A stretch of DNA of 64,000 nucleotides, taken from Nageia nagi. Its lineage: Eukaryota > Pinophyta. The notes beneath the pieces were generated by a model that was not told where the DNA came from, searched no databases, and saw only the letters and a program-made list of their open reading frames with translations. Position 1 is the first letter of the stretch; the number at the start of each line of letters is the position of its first letter. Shown here one piece after another: positions 1 through 11,224 of this stretch. Both the position numbers and the translations under genes were made by a program. The stretch is from contig JBITNC010000001.1 in NCBI GenBank assembly GCA_050084985.1, positions 160,890,001-160,954,000 on the forward strand. Direction: 5' to 3'.

Positions 1-354
1 GCCCCTTGGGTAAAATGGAGTGCATGTCATGCTTTTGTACATTGAGTAAAAAGGTGATTCAAAGAGAAATTTTGGCCTATAAATAGAAAGCTCCCTCTTT
101 GGATCAACCATAAATTTATGGAGTAAATTTATGCTAGTTTATAGTGTTTAGGAGTTGAGTTTAGAAAGATTGTAAGAGTTCTTATTTGTGAATTAAGAGA
201 GATCTAGTTAGTGGATGTACTCCTACTTGGTGGAACCACTTATATCTTGTGTTATCTCTATGAGATTGCTTTGTGAGTTTGTTATATATGATTTGTGAGC
301 TTACATATGATTTTGGGAGTTTAAAGTTATTTATGTTATATTGCAACTCCTTCA
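1..354 (+). repeat. 5' LTR (partial) of plus-strand Copia element
   Basis: Aligns to 21,197-21,537 and ends in the same CTCCTTCA terminus directly before the primer-binding site. A TATA-like box (CTATAAATAG) lies near 78-87 and is conserved in the 3' copy, so the promoter and R region are in view. A 13-bp stretch near 262-275 is absent from the 3' LTR. Confidence 0.93.
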
Positions 355-356
355 TT

Positions 357-371
357 TGGTATCAGAGCTCC
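357..371 (+). other. Primer-binding site, initiator tRNA-Met
   Basis: TGGTATCAGAGC, the usual complement of the plant initiator-Met tRNA 3' end, begins two bases after the LTR terminus. It fixes both the LTR boundary and the plus orientation. Confidence 0.93.
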
Positions 372-3308
372 TTGGAAGCTTCTCTTCACATCCTTGGTTT
401 GGAAGATTTTTTTCTTGGTTTGGAAACTTTTCTTGTTGAGGTAAAACTAAGAGAAGATATAATATCCTTCCTTCTTGGTTATTGTTGGAGTATTGTATTT
501 AGCTACTAGCATGTTATTTTTTTATGTGTTACTTCCTTTTTCTTAGCAAAATATGCCTAACAAATTGCAATTTTTTTTCTACTAACCCCTTATGTTACTT
601 GTAATTTTTTTTAAATTCCTACAATTTAAAAAAAAAAAAGAAAAAGAAAAAAGAAAATGGGGTTATTATATATAATTTTTATTACAAAAACAATATTACA
701 AAATTTGCTACAATATTTTTTTAAGGAATAATTTTTTTTTAAATGATTTTTAGTAAGCTTTATTTGCAAATTAGTGTACATATTACAATATATTTTCTAC
801 AAAAGGGGGAGGTATATTGCTTTTATAAAAAAAGGGGGAATACTATTTTTTTCCTCCTTACAACTTTTTATTTCAATTATAATTTTTATAATATTTGGAG
901 GGAGGTCTTTTTTTTACAAAAATAATTATTCTTTCAATTTTTTTTCAACCTTGTTATCACTGTTTGGGTAGCACTCTAGGGTTTGATTTATGGGTTGTTA
1001 GAATAAGGTCTGCCACATGTTATGCACTTATAGCCCTTCATTTGGCCCTTACATGTCCCTTGCATAGCTCCACTTGTACCCTCACTATTGGTTTCATCTG
1101 TATTCCCTCTTATCATAGCTCTTCTCCTACTCATCTCCCTACTCTACCATGATCTTTGCATGCCTCCTCTCTTGCAATTCTATCCAGCAATGAGAGGAGA
1201 AGCTAAAGTGGAGCAAACACAAGTGAAGGAGTAGAGCATGTCCTATGATGGGTGGCTCCCTCTTGGCCCCATTGCTCCACACTTTTGATCCTCTTGCACC
1301 CCTCTATCACCTTTCATTCATCTACCCCTCTTCTCCATTGTGTAGACCTTCACCCTCATCATTGGCAGTGGCCCCTTCTTATTTGTTTGCAAACCCTTCT
1401 CTTTAGTATGTAGCCCTTCATTTCTATGCATAGCCTCCCTTAATTTATGTGCATAGCCTCCACATTTAATATTTTTTAATGTTAAGATGGGGCATTTAAT
1501 TTCTTGCATGGCTTTCCTGCTTAGCATTTTTTTCCTTTTTTTTTTCTTTCAAAAAACCCATCATCACTCACTTGCCAACTTAATTACATAAAGTGGCATG
1601 AGGATTACCTCCCTTCATTTAATTCCTTGCAAGAATTGTAGATAAGTTAAATGATGGTGCTTTTATTTTTTTTCTTGTACTTAGTCAAGTATGTAATTTG
1701 CTTAACCCATCATTCCCTTTCTTTACTCTAGGTTAGACTCATTAACCATGATGAGTTAATTTTAAAATATATATATATATATATATATATAGTTTTTATT
1801 TTCTAAGTATTAAGAGGACATATGTTTACTTATTAAAAAATGGAGGATTTTTTTATTGAGGAGTATAAAATGTTTTTTTCCTTGATAAATGCTTATAAGT
1901 ATGGCAGTTCACTTAGGCATAATGATAATTATTAGTGTAAAAATGACTTTTTTTTCAAGGTAAAACTAGTTTTTTAACCTAAGTATCTAGTGATAATTTC
2001 ATTTTGACTAAAAATATTTTTTAAGTAAAAGGGGGAATTGTTTTGTATTTACTTAAAAATATAAAATGGTTGCACACTTAGAACATAATTTTTTTTTTTG
2101 CATGCATTGACAAAATATAAGATAAGTATCTAATTTGCATGTTAGAATGGAAAACATATTACATCTTTCTAAATTCCTAATGCAAAGTTAACTTTTTTTT
2201 TCTTAATGATGAATGATTATTACTTAAGTTTTAAGCTATAAGATGGATTCATGCTAAGTATTTTCTTTTTCAAAGTTAACTTATGCAAAGTAATAGGATA
2301 ATGCATGCTTACTTTTTTATGGAATAATGCATGCTTACTTAATTTTTTAAGTTAAATGATGCATGCTTCCTACCTTTTTAAGTTAATGATGTGTACTTAA
2401 TTTTTAAGTTATGATATTGATGCATGCTAATTTTTTATAGAAAGTATGAAATGAACTTGTAAAAATTATGGACCTATGTAAAGATGTCCTTTAGGGTTTA
2501 GTAAACAAAACCCATTGGACACTTAGGTTTCAAAAATAGATAATTTTTTTATGCTCTTTTACTTCATGTTTCACATTTTGATTTATTTTCTTATTCAAAC
2601 AAAAACATAAACATTGAAATGTGCTACCCTTAAAATGAAAGCATCTACATGTACATTCTAAAACATGACTTGTTTAGAGAGCCATGAGGTGAGAATAGGT
2701 AGATTGGATCCTTTAAGTTTGATGATCCAAATGGTGAAAAGTTTGTGCTTATCAATGCCTCTAAGTTCTCTATTGGTCTGAATATAACTCCAATAGATGG
2801 ATAGCCATGTGTGTAGTAATACCACATGTCTGCATATCTATTCAGAGATTATCTTATTAACCTAAAAAGAAAATTTGAAACCTAATCAAGACTAATAATT
2901 TAGATGATACAATAAACATCATAACCTTGAAAAATAGTATGTACTCCTTTTTGTGAGAGTATATTACTATCTAAGACAAATTGGTTGAGGATTGGTAGTA
3001 TCTGAGCTCCACCTTGTGTACATCCAAGTGAAGGCCTAATTTTAGATAAAAAAAACTAGCCTCAATAATGTCACTCTTCATCTATAGTTATTGGTGATGA
3101 TAAAAGTATTTGGGTTCATAGGATGTATATTTGAGTTATAGACATTTGCTCTTGTGAAACAAATCAAGCATGTCCTTGTTGTCAAATTTAACATGTATTA
3201 TTTACTTAGATTAAAACTTAAACATGTAATGATATTTTTTGAACTATATGCTTATTATTTATTCACATTATTATGTAGTAAATGGAATACATCTTTTTAT
3301 CCAAACAC
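372..3308 (+). other. Long untranslated leader of plus-strand Copia element
   Basis: About 2.9 kb between primer-binding site and first gag-like codons with no convincing reading frame; short ORFs here look random. It is AT-rich with A and T runs, an (AT)n microsatellite at 1,767-1,791, and degenerate repeats of about 45 bp at 2,290-2,450 built on TGCATGCTTACTT and TTTTAAGTTA. Much of it matches, in reverse complement, the leader of the minus-strand relative at 21,538-23,866, for example just after the PBS and around 2,645-2,790. The long leader is therefore a family trait rather than a chance insertion in this copy. Confidence 0.8.
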
Positions 3309-4198
3309 ATTCTCGATGGTTCTAACTTTGAGATTTAGGAACCACAAATGAGAGCTGAATTATAGGTAAGAAAGCTTTGGAAAATGAGAACCTTATTACT
3401 CCTACAGATGAGAAGGCGCTTGAGGCCTACAACACAAAGAATGAGTTGGTAACCTCCATGATGTTTCATGTAGTTTCAAATGATATGCTCTTGATGATTT
3501 TCTCTTCAACCTTAGAAAAGGAAGCTTGGGATAAGCTTAAGTAAATCTAGCTTGGTTCAAAGTTTTTAAGAAGATTTACTATTCTTCAAAAGTTACTTCA
3601 ATCTCATAAAGGGGAAGAAGAAAATGTGGTTATATACTTGAACAAAATAATTGACCTTAGGACCAAACTTGTTGCTTATGAATGTAATTGGATCAACAAT
3701 GAGTTCATATTCTTCATCATTCTTCAAAGCCTTTCTTCAAAATTTGGTAACTTTGTGATAGTAATTGAAATAAGGCTTGATGATGATGAAGAAGTCTTCT
3801 TCCTTGAGAACCTTTCTAGGTTTCTTTTGAAATATGAGAAAATTTTTAATAAAAAAGTGTTGATTTCTTCTCCAAAAGAAAATAATGTTGCACTTGGAGC
3901 AACCAAAACTCTTTTTAAGAAGAATTTAAATCATCATAAGAAATCTTATCCTTCTTCCTCCAAAAGGTTTGAGAAAAGAGGTAATAGAAATAATAAGAAT
4001 AACATCAACAATAGTAATAACAACAATAATAACAATCACTTTAAGCAAAAAGATGGAAAAGGTAAAGCAAATAATCCAAATCCTAAGAATAAGTTTAATG
4101 GTTTTTGTAACTATTATGGCATCCATGGTCACAAAGAAGTTGATTGCTATAAAAAGAAAAAAGAAAAAAGAAAAAGAATAAAAGTAATGGAAATGTAA
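3309..4198 (+). pseudogene. Copia gag (UBN2-type) with CCHC-like knuckle, broken
   Basis: Capsid/nucleocapsid protein of the Copia element. Translation shows the plant Copia gag pattern: a start around FDGSNFEI, a segment ending LEKEAWDKLK, then a continuous block at 3,626-4,198 with the C-terminal capsid helices, an Asn-rich run (about 3,979-4,038) and a zinc-knuckle-like motif CNYYGIHGHKEVDC near 4,106-4,150. The usual pattern is C-x2-C-x4-H-x4-C; here the second Cys reads as Tyr, so the knuckle has lost a metal ligand. Stops at about 3,541 and 3,548 and a frameshift near 3,380 break the N-terminal half. Non-functional. Confidence 0.85.
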
Positions 4199-6209
4199 AG
4201 AACTTCAAAAGAAAGAAGAATATACAAGCTAGATTTATTATTACATTCTATTCTATGTCTTGCACTTTCTCATCTTATTAGATTGTTGACTCTAGTTGCA
4301 CAAATCATCTATGATTTGAAAAAGATAAGTTTGAAAATTTTTACAAGTATAGAAAAGATGCAGATATGATAGGTGATAATTCTATTCTTGAAGTATAAGG
4401 AATTAGGAGTGTGTTGATTCACAAGAAGGTTCTTGATATTGTGCTTTATATTCCTAAGGTTAGGATAAATCTTCTCTCTATATCCAAGTTGCAAGAAAAG
4501 GGTACTAATTTGACTTTGACTCTCAATCCTAGTGCATTAAGAATGGAATTACCATGTTGGTTAAAGAAATAGTGAAAGATGGTTTATACATTATGGCTCA
4601 AGTTTCAACAAAGATATGTCTTGCTACTAGTGTGCATTCTAGAGGTAATCTTTAGCATCATCATTAAGGAAACCTTAACTATAAGAGTATTTAAGTCATG
4701 AAATACCAAAAACTTATGGAAGGTTTGCCTTCAATTTCTTATTCAATTGGTCTATGTGAGAAGTGCATCCTTGACAAGATGCATAGATAAAAGTTCAAAA
4801 AAGATAAGGTAATAAGAGCATCTCAAGCTCTTCAACTTGTGCATTCAATTTTGATGGGTTCATTTCAAACTATGTCACTTAGAAGAGCATCTTACATATT
4901 GACCTTCATTGATGACTTTAATAGGATAAATTTTGGCTATCTACTTGAGCACAAAAATCAATCCTTTAAGAGTTTCAAAAATTTTAAGGCCTTAGTTGAA
5001 AATTAAACTAACCTTAAAATCAAGATGTTGAAATCAAATAATAGAGGAAAATATAATAGCAATGAGTTTAATGACTATTGTGCTAAGTATGGAATCAAGA
5101 GGTAGTTTATGATTCCTTACAATCTTCAGTAGAATGGTGTTCCTAAAAAGAAAAATAGGATAATTATGGATATGACTAGGTGCATGTTGGGTAATCTTCT
5201 TAGTTTCTTATGGGGTGAAGTAGTGAGCACTACTATTTACACCTTGAATAGGTGTCCCATAAAAGTCATTCATGATAAAATTCCTTTTCAGGTATGGTCA
5301 AGAAGAAAACCTAACATTTCTCACCTTAGGGTGCTTGGTTGTGAAGCATTCTCCTACATTATTTTTGAGAAAATGAAGAAGTTGGATAAAAGAACTAAAA
5401 AATGCATCTTTGTAGGTTATGACAGTCAACATAGAGGCTATAGGCTCTATTCTCCATCCTACAAAGTGGTGTTAATTTCAAGAGATGTCAAGTTCAATGA
5501 AATTCCTAAAAAAATTATTTTTAATGAGGATGTGGATGATCCTAAGGACTATTTATTTGCACCTACCTGGTTGGATATTGATACGAGAAAGTCACCTTAG
5601 GAGTAAAATTCTTCAACACAAAGGATAGCAAGGAGAATAACCTTGAACAAATCCTTATTTTCCAAGATTGACAACAAGCATGAGCCCTCATCTTTCAAAG
5701 ATGCTTCTAAACACAAGTACTGGATGGAAGCCATGAAATTTGAGTATGAGGCATTTATGAAAAATGAAACATGAGATTTGGTTCCTTATCCCAATGAGAA
5801 GAATTTGATTGGTAATAAGTGGATCTACAAAGTCAAGTTTAATTCAATTAGAGATATTGAGAAATACAAGGTGAGGTTAGTACCTAAAAGTTTTGCTCAA
5901 AAATATGATGTAGATTATGAGAAAACCTTTGCTCCTATAGAAAAATATGCCTACTATCAAGATTATCCTTGCTCTTTCTACAACTCAAGGATGAAAAGTT
6001 TTTCAATTTAAAGTCAAAAGTGCATTTTTCAATGGTGATTTAGATGTGAAAATCTTTATGAATCAACCAGAAGGGTTTATTATGGAAGGTAAAGATTCCT
6101 TTGTGTGCAAGCTAAAGAAGTCATTGTATGGACTTCTAGAGCCTGGTATAAGAAGATTTAATGGTACTTTGTAGACATTAGATTCTTCAACTATTTTTTT
6201 AACTCTAAT
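4199..6209 (+). pseudogene. Copia pol 5' part: protease, integrase, RT N-terminal part, broken
   Basis: Protease is recognised from IVDSSCTNHL near 4,267, equivalent to the usual (W)IVDSGATxH, with the catalytic D-S-G reading D-S-S. A GAG-pre-integrase region follows (4,600-4,800), then the integrase core with stops. The open block 5,166-5,600 is the integrase end (LNRCPIKVIHDKIPFQVW, VLGCEAFSYI). RT starts near 5,690 and contains NKWIYKVKFN and EKTFAPI; the segment with KLKKSLYGL and related residues continues to about 6,190 in another frame. The frame ends where the Athila/Tat LTR begins at 6,210 and resumes at 19,366. Confidence 0.88.
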
Positions 6210-7977
6210 TGATGAGTTAAATGATGACACTCCAAATTCCCCTAGGGCTGTCACTACCCTCCCCTTAGTGATCCTCACACCTGTTATTATGAAGGGACTA
6301 GTTAACTCAAAGAGCTAGTACACCAACACTTAGGAAAGCTTTTAGTTGCCTCTCACTAAGTTTGGAATATCAACATTTATCCCCTTCATTACTTTTATCA
6401 AATCCAAGAGGTGTTCAAGGCTATATGCTATTGAGCTCTACTCTCTAAGCTATATCTACTTCAAGCAAAGTGGCAGAAAGCAAATGTGTAGAACTGAACA
6501 TTGCAGAATTAAAAGTACAAGAATCTGAAATACTAAAAGAGAGATAAACTGGAAAATACTAAACTTAAATCAAACTCACATTTAAACTTGAAAAGTACAA
6601 AAAGATAAAAGAGTCTTCTAGCATTTGGAATGGACCCTTGTTCCTCTTGGTGGAAGACTTAGAGAACTCAAAACTGGAAACTCTTTAACAGATCACTTTA
6701 TTGTTGCATGCAGTTCATCTTACATAGAATGTGCTTGACAAATCTAATACAGAGCTTTAACATAATAATCTATTCACATAATACTTTCTTAATTTTCTAA
6801 CCCCTCCTACCGTCAACAATTGAGGTATAAATATCCTCCATTGTTTAACAATAGGTAGGTCAAGAATAACCATAATCTGAATAGTATTCTATTATGGAAA
6901 ATAAAATCATTTATTCTACTAACTGACTAATACTAAAATTATCATACTAGTAGTATCCATGCCCTATCTAAAGAGAGCTACAATCCCTTAGAAAAAGGGA
7001 TAGCTCATCTCAACAGGTCAGCACTATCCTATTTACATTCATAGGTAGTTTTTTTATGCTTAAATTGGAGTCAAACATACTCCAAAAACAAGAATCATAT
7101 CTGAATATATCTAATGTGTTGAAACCATGCTTCTACAGACTATATCTGGAGCAGTTCATATCTCCTAAATATCTGCATCATACAAGGTTAGAATAGAGCT
7201 AACAATATAGTCAAGGATGATAGTCAACTCCTCAGATCTAGGCCTGAAGTGGAAGCTTTGGATGAGTTTGAAGCAGGAGCTCTGGATGAGTCCAACATAG
7301 AGGCTCCAGACAAGCTTGAAATAGAAGCTCTAGATAAGCTTGAAATAGAAGCTCTAGATGAGTCTGGAACAGGCTCTCCAGATGAGTTTGGAATAGGTGC
7401 TCTAGATGAGTCTGGAATAGGCACTCTAAACGAGTCTGGAATAGGCACTTTGGATAGGTCTAAAATGGAAGCTTCGAATGAGTCTGGATCAGGCACTTTG
7501 GACAAGTCTGGGAGATAGAGACCTTTGACATGTCTGAGTTGAAGACCTTGGGTGAGTTGAGAAGGGCTCCAAACAAGTCTGGAGGAGAGCTCCGAACAAG
7601 TCTAGCTCTTCTTTATTCAGATGAGGCACCAACTATGTCTGGAGCAGAGCTCCAGATGATGCAGACCTATGTAAAAATCTATCTAGAACAGAGCTCCAGA
7701 TAATGTAGAATTTGTTCAAAGGCATCTTCACAAGACTTGCAACCCATCCAAATTACCGACCATCATTCTATGTAGCAAAAAGAAGCATTTTGGTTCAAAA
7801 AAAACATAAAAGTATAATCAGTATGCATAAAATACTAATATAAGGAAGGTATACATTTAACCATATATTAAGAAACTAGATATTTCAACCATTACAAATA
7901 ATCCATCCCATAATGTCCAAATATACAAAATGAACCATTGAACTATGCCAAAACTAGGTAATTTTTGAGACTCATCA
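6210..7977 (-). repeat. 3' LTR of Athila/Tat element
   Basis: Matches 17,575-19,365. Contains an 11-unit 24-bp minisatellite at 7,249-7,512. Ends next to the polypurine tract, which makes it the 3' LTR on the minus strand. Confidence 0.93.
7249..7512. repeat. 24-bp minisatellite in the left Athila/Tat LTR, 11 units
   Basis: Degenerate tandem units such as GATGAGTCTGGAATAGGC plus ACTCTG. Because 24 is divisible by 3 the array stays open in frames on both strands, giving spurious repetitive peptides (plus-strand unit like DESGIGTL). The matching array in the other LTR has 12 units. Confidence 0.9.
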
Positions 7978-7989
7978 CTCTCCCCAGCT
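7978..7989 (-). other. Polypurine tract of Athila/Tat element
   Basis: On the minus strand it reads AGCTGGGGAGAG directly before the 3' LTR. It fixes the orientation together with the PBS at the other end. Confidence 0.8.
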
Positions 7990-8032
7990 GAAAACATTGC
8001 TATCCCTAGAGCAATAAAAGAAGGAGATAGTT

Positions 8033-10313
8033 TCAATTAGAATCAATGGAATTGTCATCAACAGTAACAACTGATGGAGCATGAACTAGATGAGCCAAAT
8101 CATAGGGTTCGTCAACGAGTTGCAATCTTTGGCAGGTCCGAATGTCAATGGTACCTTGTTGAACTTGTGGAACACTTGCTCCTCCACCATGTTGCTAGAT
8201 AAGCTGAGACTCCTAAGTTCTAAATGTAGCATTTGATTGGGGCCCATTTTCATTCTCATCTGGAACAAGGAATAGAAGTAACAGAGGATGAAACTGACTA
8301 CCCACCCAATTATCAGGATCTCTTTCTAGCAGAGAGATGAGAGAGAGAGCTCTCCTTCTGCTCCAATATAAATTACCAAGTGTGAACACTTCATGAACAT
8401 GGAGCTCATAGTGTAAACCCATCCAATATGTGTTACAACACACAACAGCTTCATCAAACATAATGTGAAGAGTTTCTCAGCATTCCTGTACACATTGTGA
8501 TATTGTTGCTTTATACTGGGCTTTAATGGGGCCCTGTATAAGAAGTGCACACAATGCAGCCTGAAACTATTGGGGAAAGTATGCTTCAATTTGCATTGGA
8601 AAGACATCATTCTCCTAATTATTCTGGAATTGAGCTATTTCTTTTCTCCACTGAATCTGATTTAATAGGGTAGAAATAAAGGCCCTTAACTGGACTTCTC
8701 CCACATACAGGTTAACAAAGAACCCCTAATCAGATAGAACAAAGAAACCATGAATAAAGCATTCACACATCAAGAAGCATTGCTCTTCTGAAGCAATAGA
8801 ATATTCCTAAAGAAATTGTTTAGGGGTGTCTAAACAATAAGGTCACCCTTTCATAAGCTGTGATAACTGCCATCTATAGAAAAGTTCTTTCAAATATACA
8901 CTGTAAACTGATGAAGGTGAGCGCAGGCATAGAATTTCCTCAAAGATGGAGGAAGCATTATGGACAAGTTGCCTTGGAATAGCAGAGGTTTAGGAGAGTG
9001 TCACAACTCTACGCTGAGCTTCTTCAAATTTATCTTGTAGACTCTGATGCTCAGCCACCAACTATTTATGTACTGTGTTGAGATCAGAAGAGGCATATTG
9101 TTCCTACGCTATCTGATATCTTAATTCTTCAATCTCCTCTCGAAACCTAGTAGTGGAAGCTTTCTCTTCTATCAAAGCAGACATACAATCAAAATTCTGT
9201 TGAATTCTATCCTTTAAAGCTAACTGTTCAGCTATGATGTGCTTAATCATTACATGGAGTGTCTGTGCATCCATGTTTTGTCATCGCATTGTGGCATTAG
9301 CTACAGCTAACTCTCTATTTTTCTATTCTATCTTAGCATATTAGGCATGTAGAATCTAATTTTCTTGCCCCAATTATTTAGTCTTTCCCTCTAATTCTTG
9401 AACCTAAGTTAATAGCAATCCATATGACATGTCTGGAGTAGTAGGCAAATTTGTAGTCACAAAATCTAGCTACAAACTGATAGAAGCTTATGGTGATGCA
9501 ACACGTGATCTCTTCCTAGACGGTCTAGCGGAAGACTCTGCATGTTGTTGACAGATGGAAGGCTTAACCTTGGATATGAGCTATTGGAACTACCTCTACC
9601 CAATTTATGCTAAATATAGGTACTGTATCCATTTTAGCAACCTCCTCCTTACCTTTTAAAAATGCTTGCCTGGCTTCTTCTCCACCAATTTGAAGAAAAT
9701 ACTCCCGATAGATTAGAGTGATAAGTCCATGGTGTTTCAAGGGTGAAGTCTGATTCAACTCATGCCACTTAGCAGACATGGACTGCAGACTATCAAATAA
9801 ATGCTGGGGAATATTATACCTATACTTTGTTGGGTGTCGTAATTGAACCAATAGTCGCATATGATGTCCCTGCAGTGTTGCATACTGGCCCTCATAAAAG
9901 AAATATTTCAGCACCCAGGTGGCAACTTCACTCCAAGGCTCAGGTAGGGAAATGCGATTAATTCCTCGATCACATCCTTTGCTCATGAATTTAGTTGTAC
10001 AGGGTTTAGCAAGATGATGGAAGGAATCAAGAACATCATCCGATGATTCCTTTCCAAGTGTCAACTCTTCGCCTATAGTAGGGATACCAGAGATGGAACT
10101 GATTACTACAAGAGAAACTGGAATGGTGTGCCCTTGTAGAGTAATAGAATTCTCATTCAATTCGATTGTAAACTACTGCACCAACCAGAGATCATGGCCC
10201 TAAAATTTGTCAAAAAATGGAAGCCATTGGGTTGTGGTAAATATTTTTGACACCCTTTTATCCTTCCAAAGCTCTTCTATTGATCTGGGTTCTTCTCAAT
10301 GCTTCGAACCCAT
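8033..10313 (-). pseudogene. Accessory ORF downstream of pol in Athila/Tat element, function unknown
   Basis: Sense to gag-pol and placed where Athila elements carry an env-like ORF. The best start is an ATG at 10,313; the frame runs with a few stops to 9,564 (open block 10,160-9,564), then shifts by one and continues in the gag-pol phase to a TGA at 8,033-8,035, about 760 codons in all. Parts: an N-terminal globular domain (for example SISGIPTIGEELTLG and LPEPWSEVATWVLKYFFYEG) that loosely resembles the putative plant transposon protein domain (low confidence); a basic patch ARPSRKRSR near 9,503-9,530, a possible nuclear signal; a long heptad-like coiled coil about 9,420-9,080; and a C-terminal region with an open block 8,461-8,213. 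I see no signal peptide or clear membrane anchor, so an envelope role is not supported. Most stops are one transition from Gln or Trp. Confidence 0.72.
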
Positions 10314-11224
10314 TTTTCTGACAACCAATTGGTCTGCAAATGCTTGGCTGGAGTTTGAATGTGGCAAGGTGGCGAATAGAGCTTATGGCATAGTTGTTAT
10401 TTGGACATGCAGGTTCAAATAATTTTATAATAATTAAACTACTAATTACCTAAATAATGATGAAATGACATACCATTAATGGCGGATGGTGGTGGAGCAT
10501 GAAAATGGACATCCCATACGTGTGAGGATGGTAAGGTGATATACCACTGATTGCATGCATGATAATCTAGAGCCATCGCTTGCCTCCAATGAATCACATG
10601 TCATGTGAAGGACATTTGATATGTGTGAAGTATTGGTTGATGTGAAGTAAAAAGGTGGTAGTTGATTTATGTGCAGGGAAAAAGGTGTCAGTTGGTTTTA
10701 TTTATGGCATGGAAAGAGGTGGTAGCTAGTTTTTAAACCATGTGCCATTGAGTGGTGAGTATGGATGTGAGGATACATGGATGTACTTGGTTACTGAGCT
10801 ATCATGTGGTCCGTTGCACTGCGCTCCCGATAGGTGACATGTCCTTGAAGATTGGTCCATCATGTTGTAACTAAAATTATGTTGAGTGCATTATGTAAGG
10901 GAGGTGACGAAGAAAATAGTAGCTCTAGACGTGTTCAGAGAAACATCATCCAACGCTCCAGTCACCATATGTATGCAAGATTCACACCATCTTTCAGAAC
11001 TAAAATAGTCCCTGTTGACATGGGAATTCTGCATGTGACCCTACATTATTATATAATATATATATATATATATAATTTTAAATAATTTTTTTTTACATAT
11101 AATACTAAGCTTCTTGTATTTCCAGTGTCAATGGTTTTCACCCGACAAGTGTCAGTTTCCTGATTTTCACTTGTCAACTGCCACATCCATTGGAATCACT
11201 TATTTATAGAGCTAATCAAAGAGT
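10314..11224 (-). other. Spacer between gag-pol and accessory ORF
   Basis: About 0.9 kb with no supported coding sequence. Contains an (AT)n tract at about 11,047-11,076. An intron supplying a spliced accessory mRNA could lie here, but I cannot define splice sites with confidence. Confidence 0.55.

Noticed and set aside
1318-1527. 69-codon minus ORF in the Copia leader
   Set aside because: Antisense, lysine-rich, no domain, and not visible as an open frame in the homologous leader at 21,538-23,866.
7224-7518. Repetitive ORFs on both strands in the LTR
   Set aside because: Open only because the 24-bp unit is a multiple of three; lies in an LTR minisatellite and is mirrored in the second LTR with different unit number.
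8033-10313. Retroviral-type envelope gene
   Set aside because: Position fits, but no signal peptide, membrane anchor or fusion segment can be seen; coiled coil and basic patch point elsewhere.
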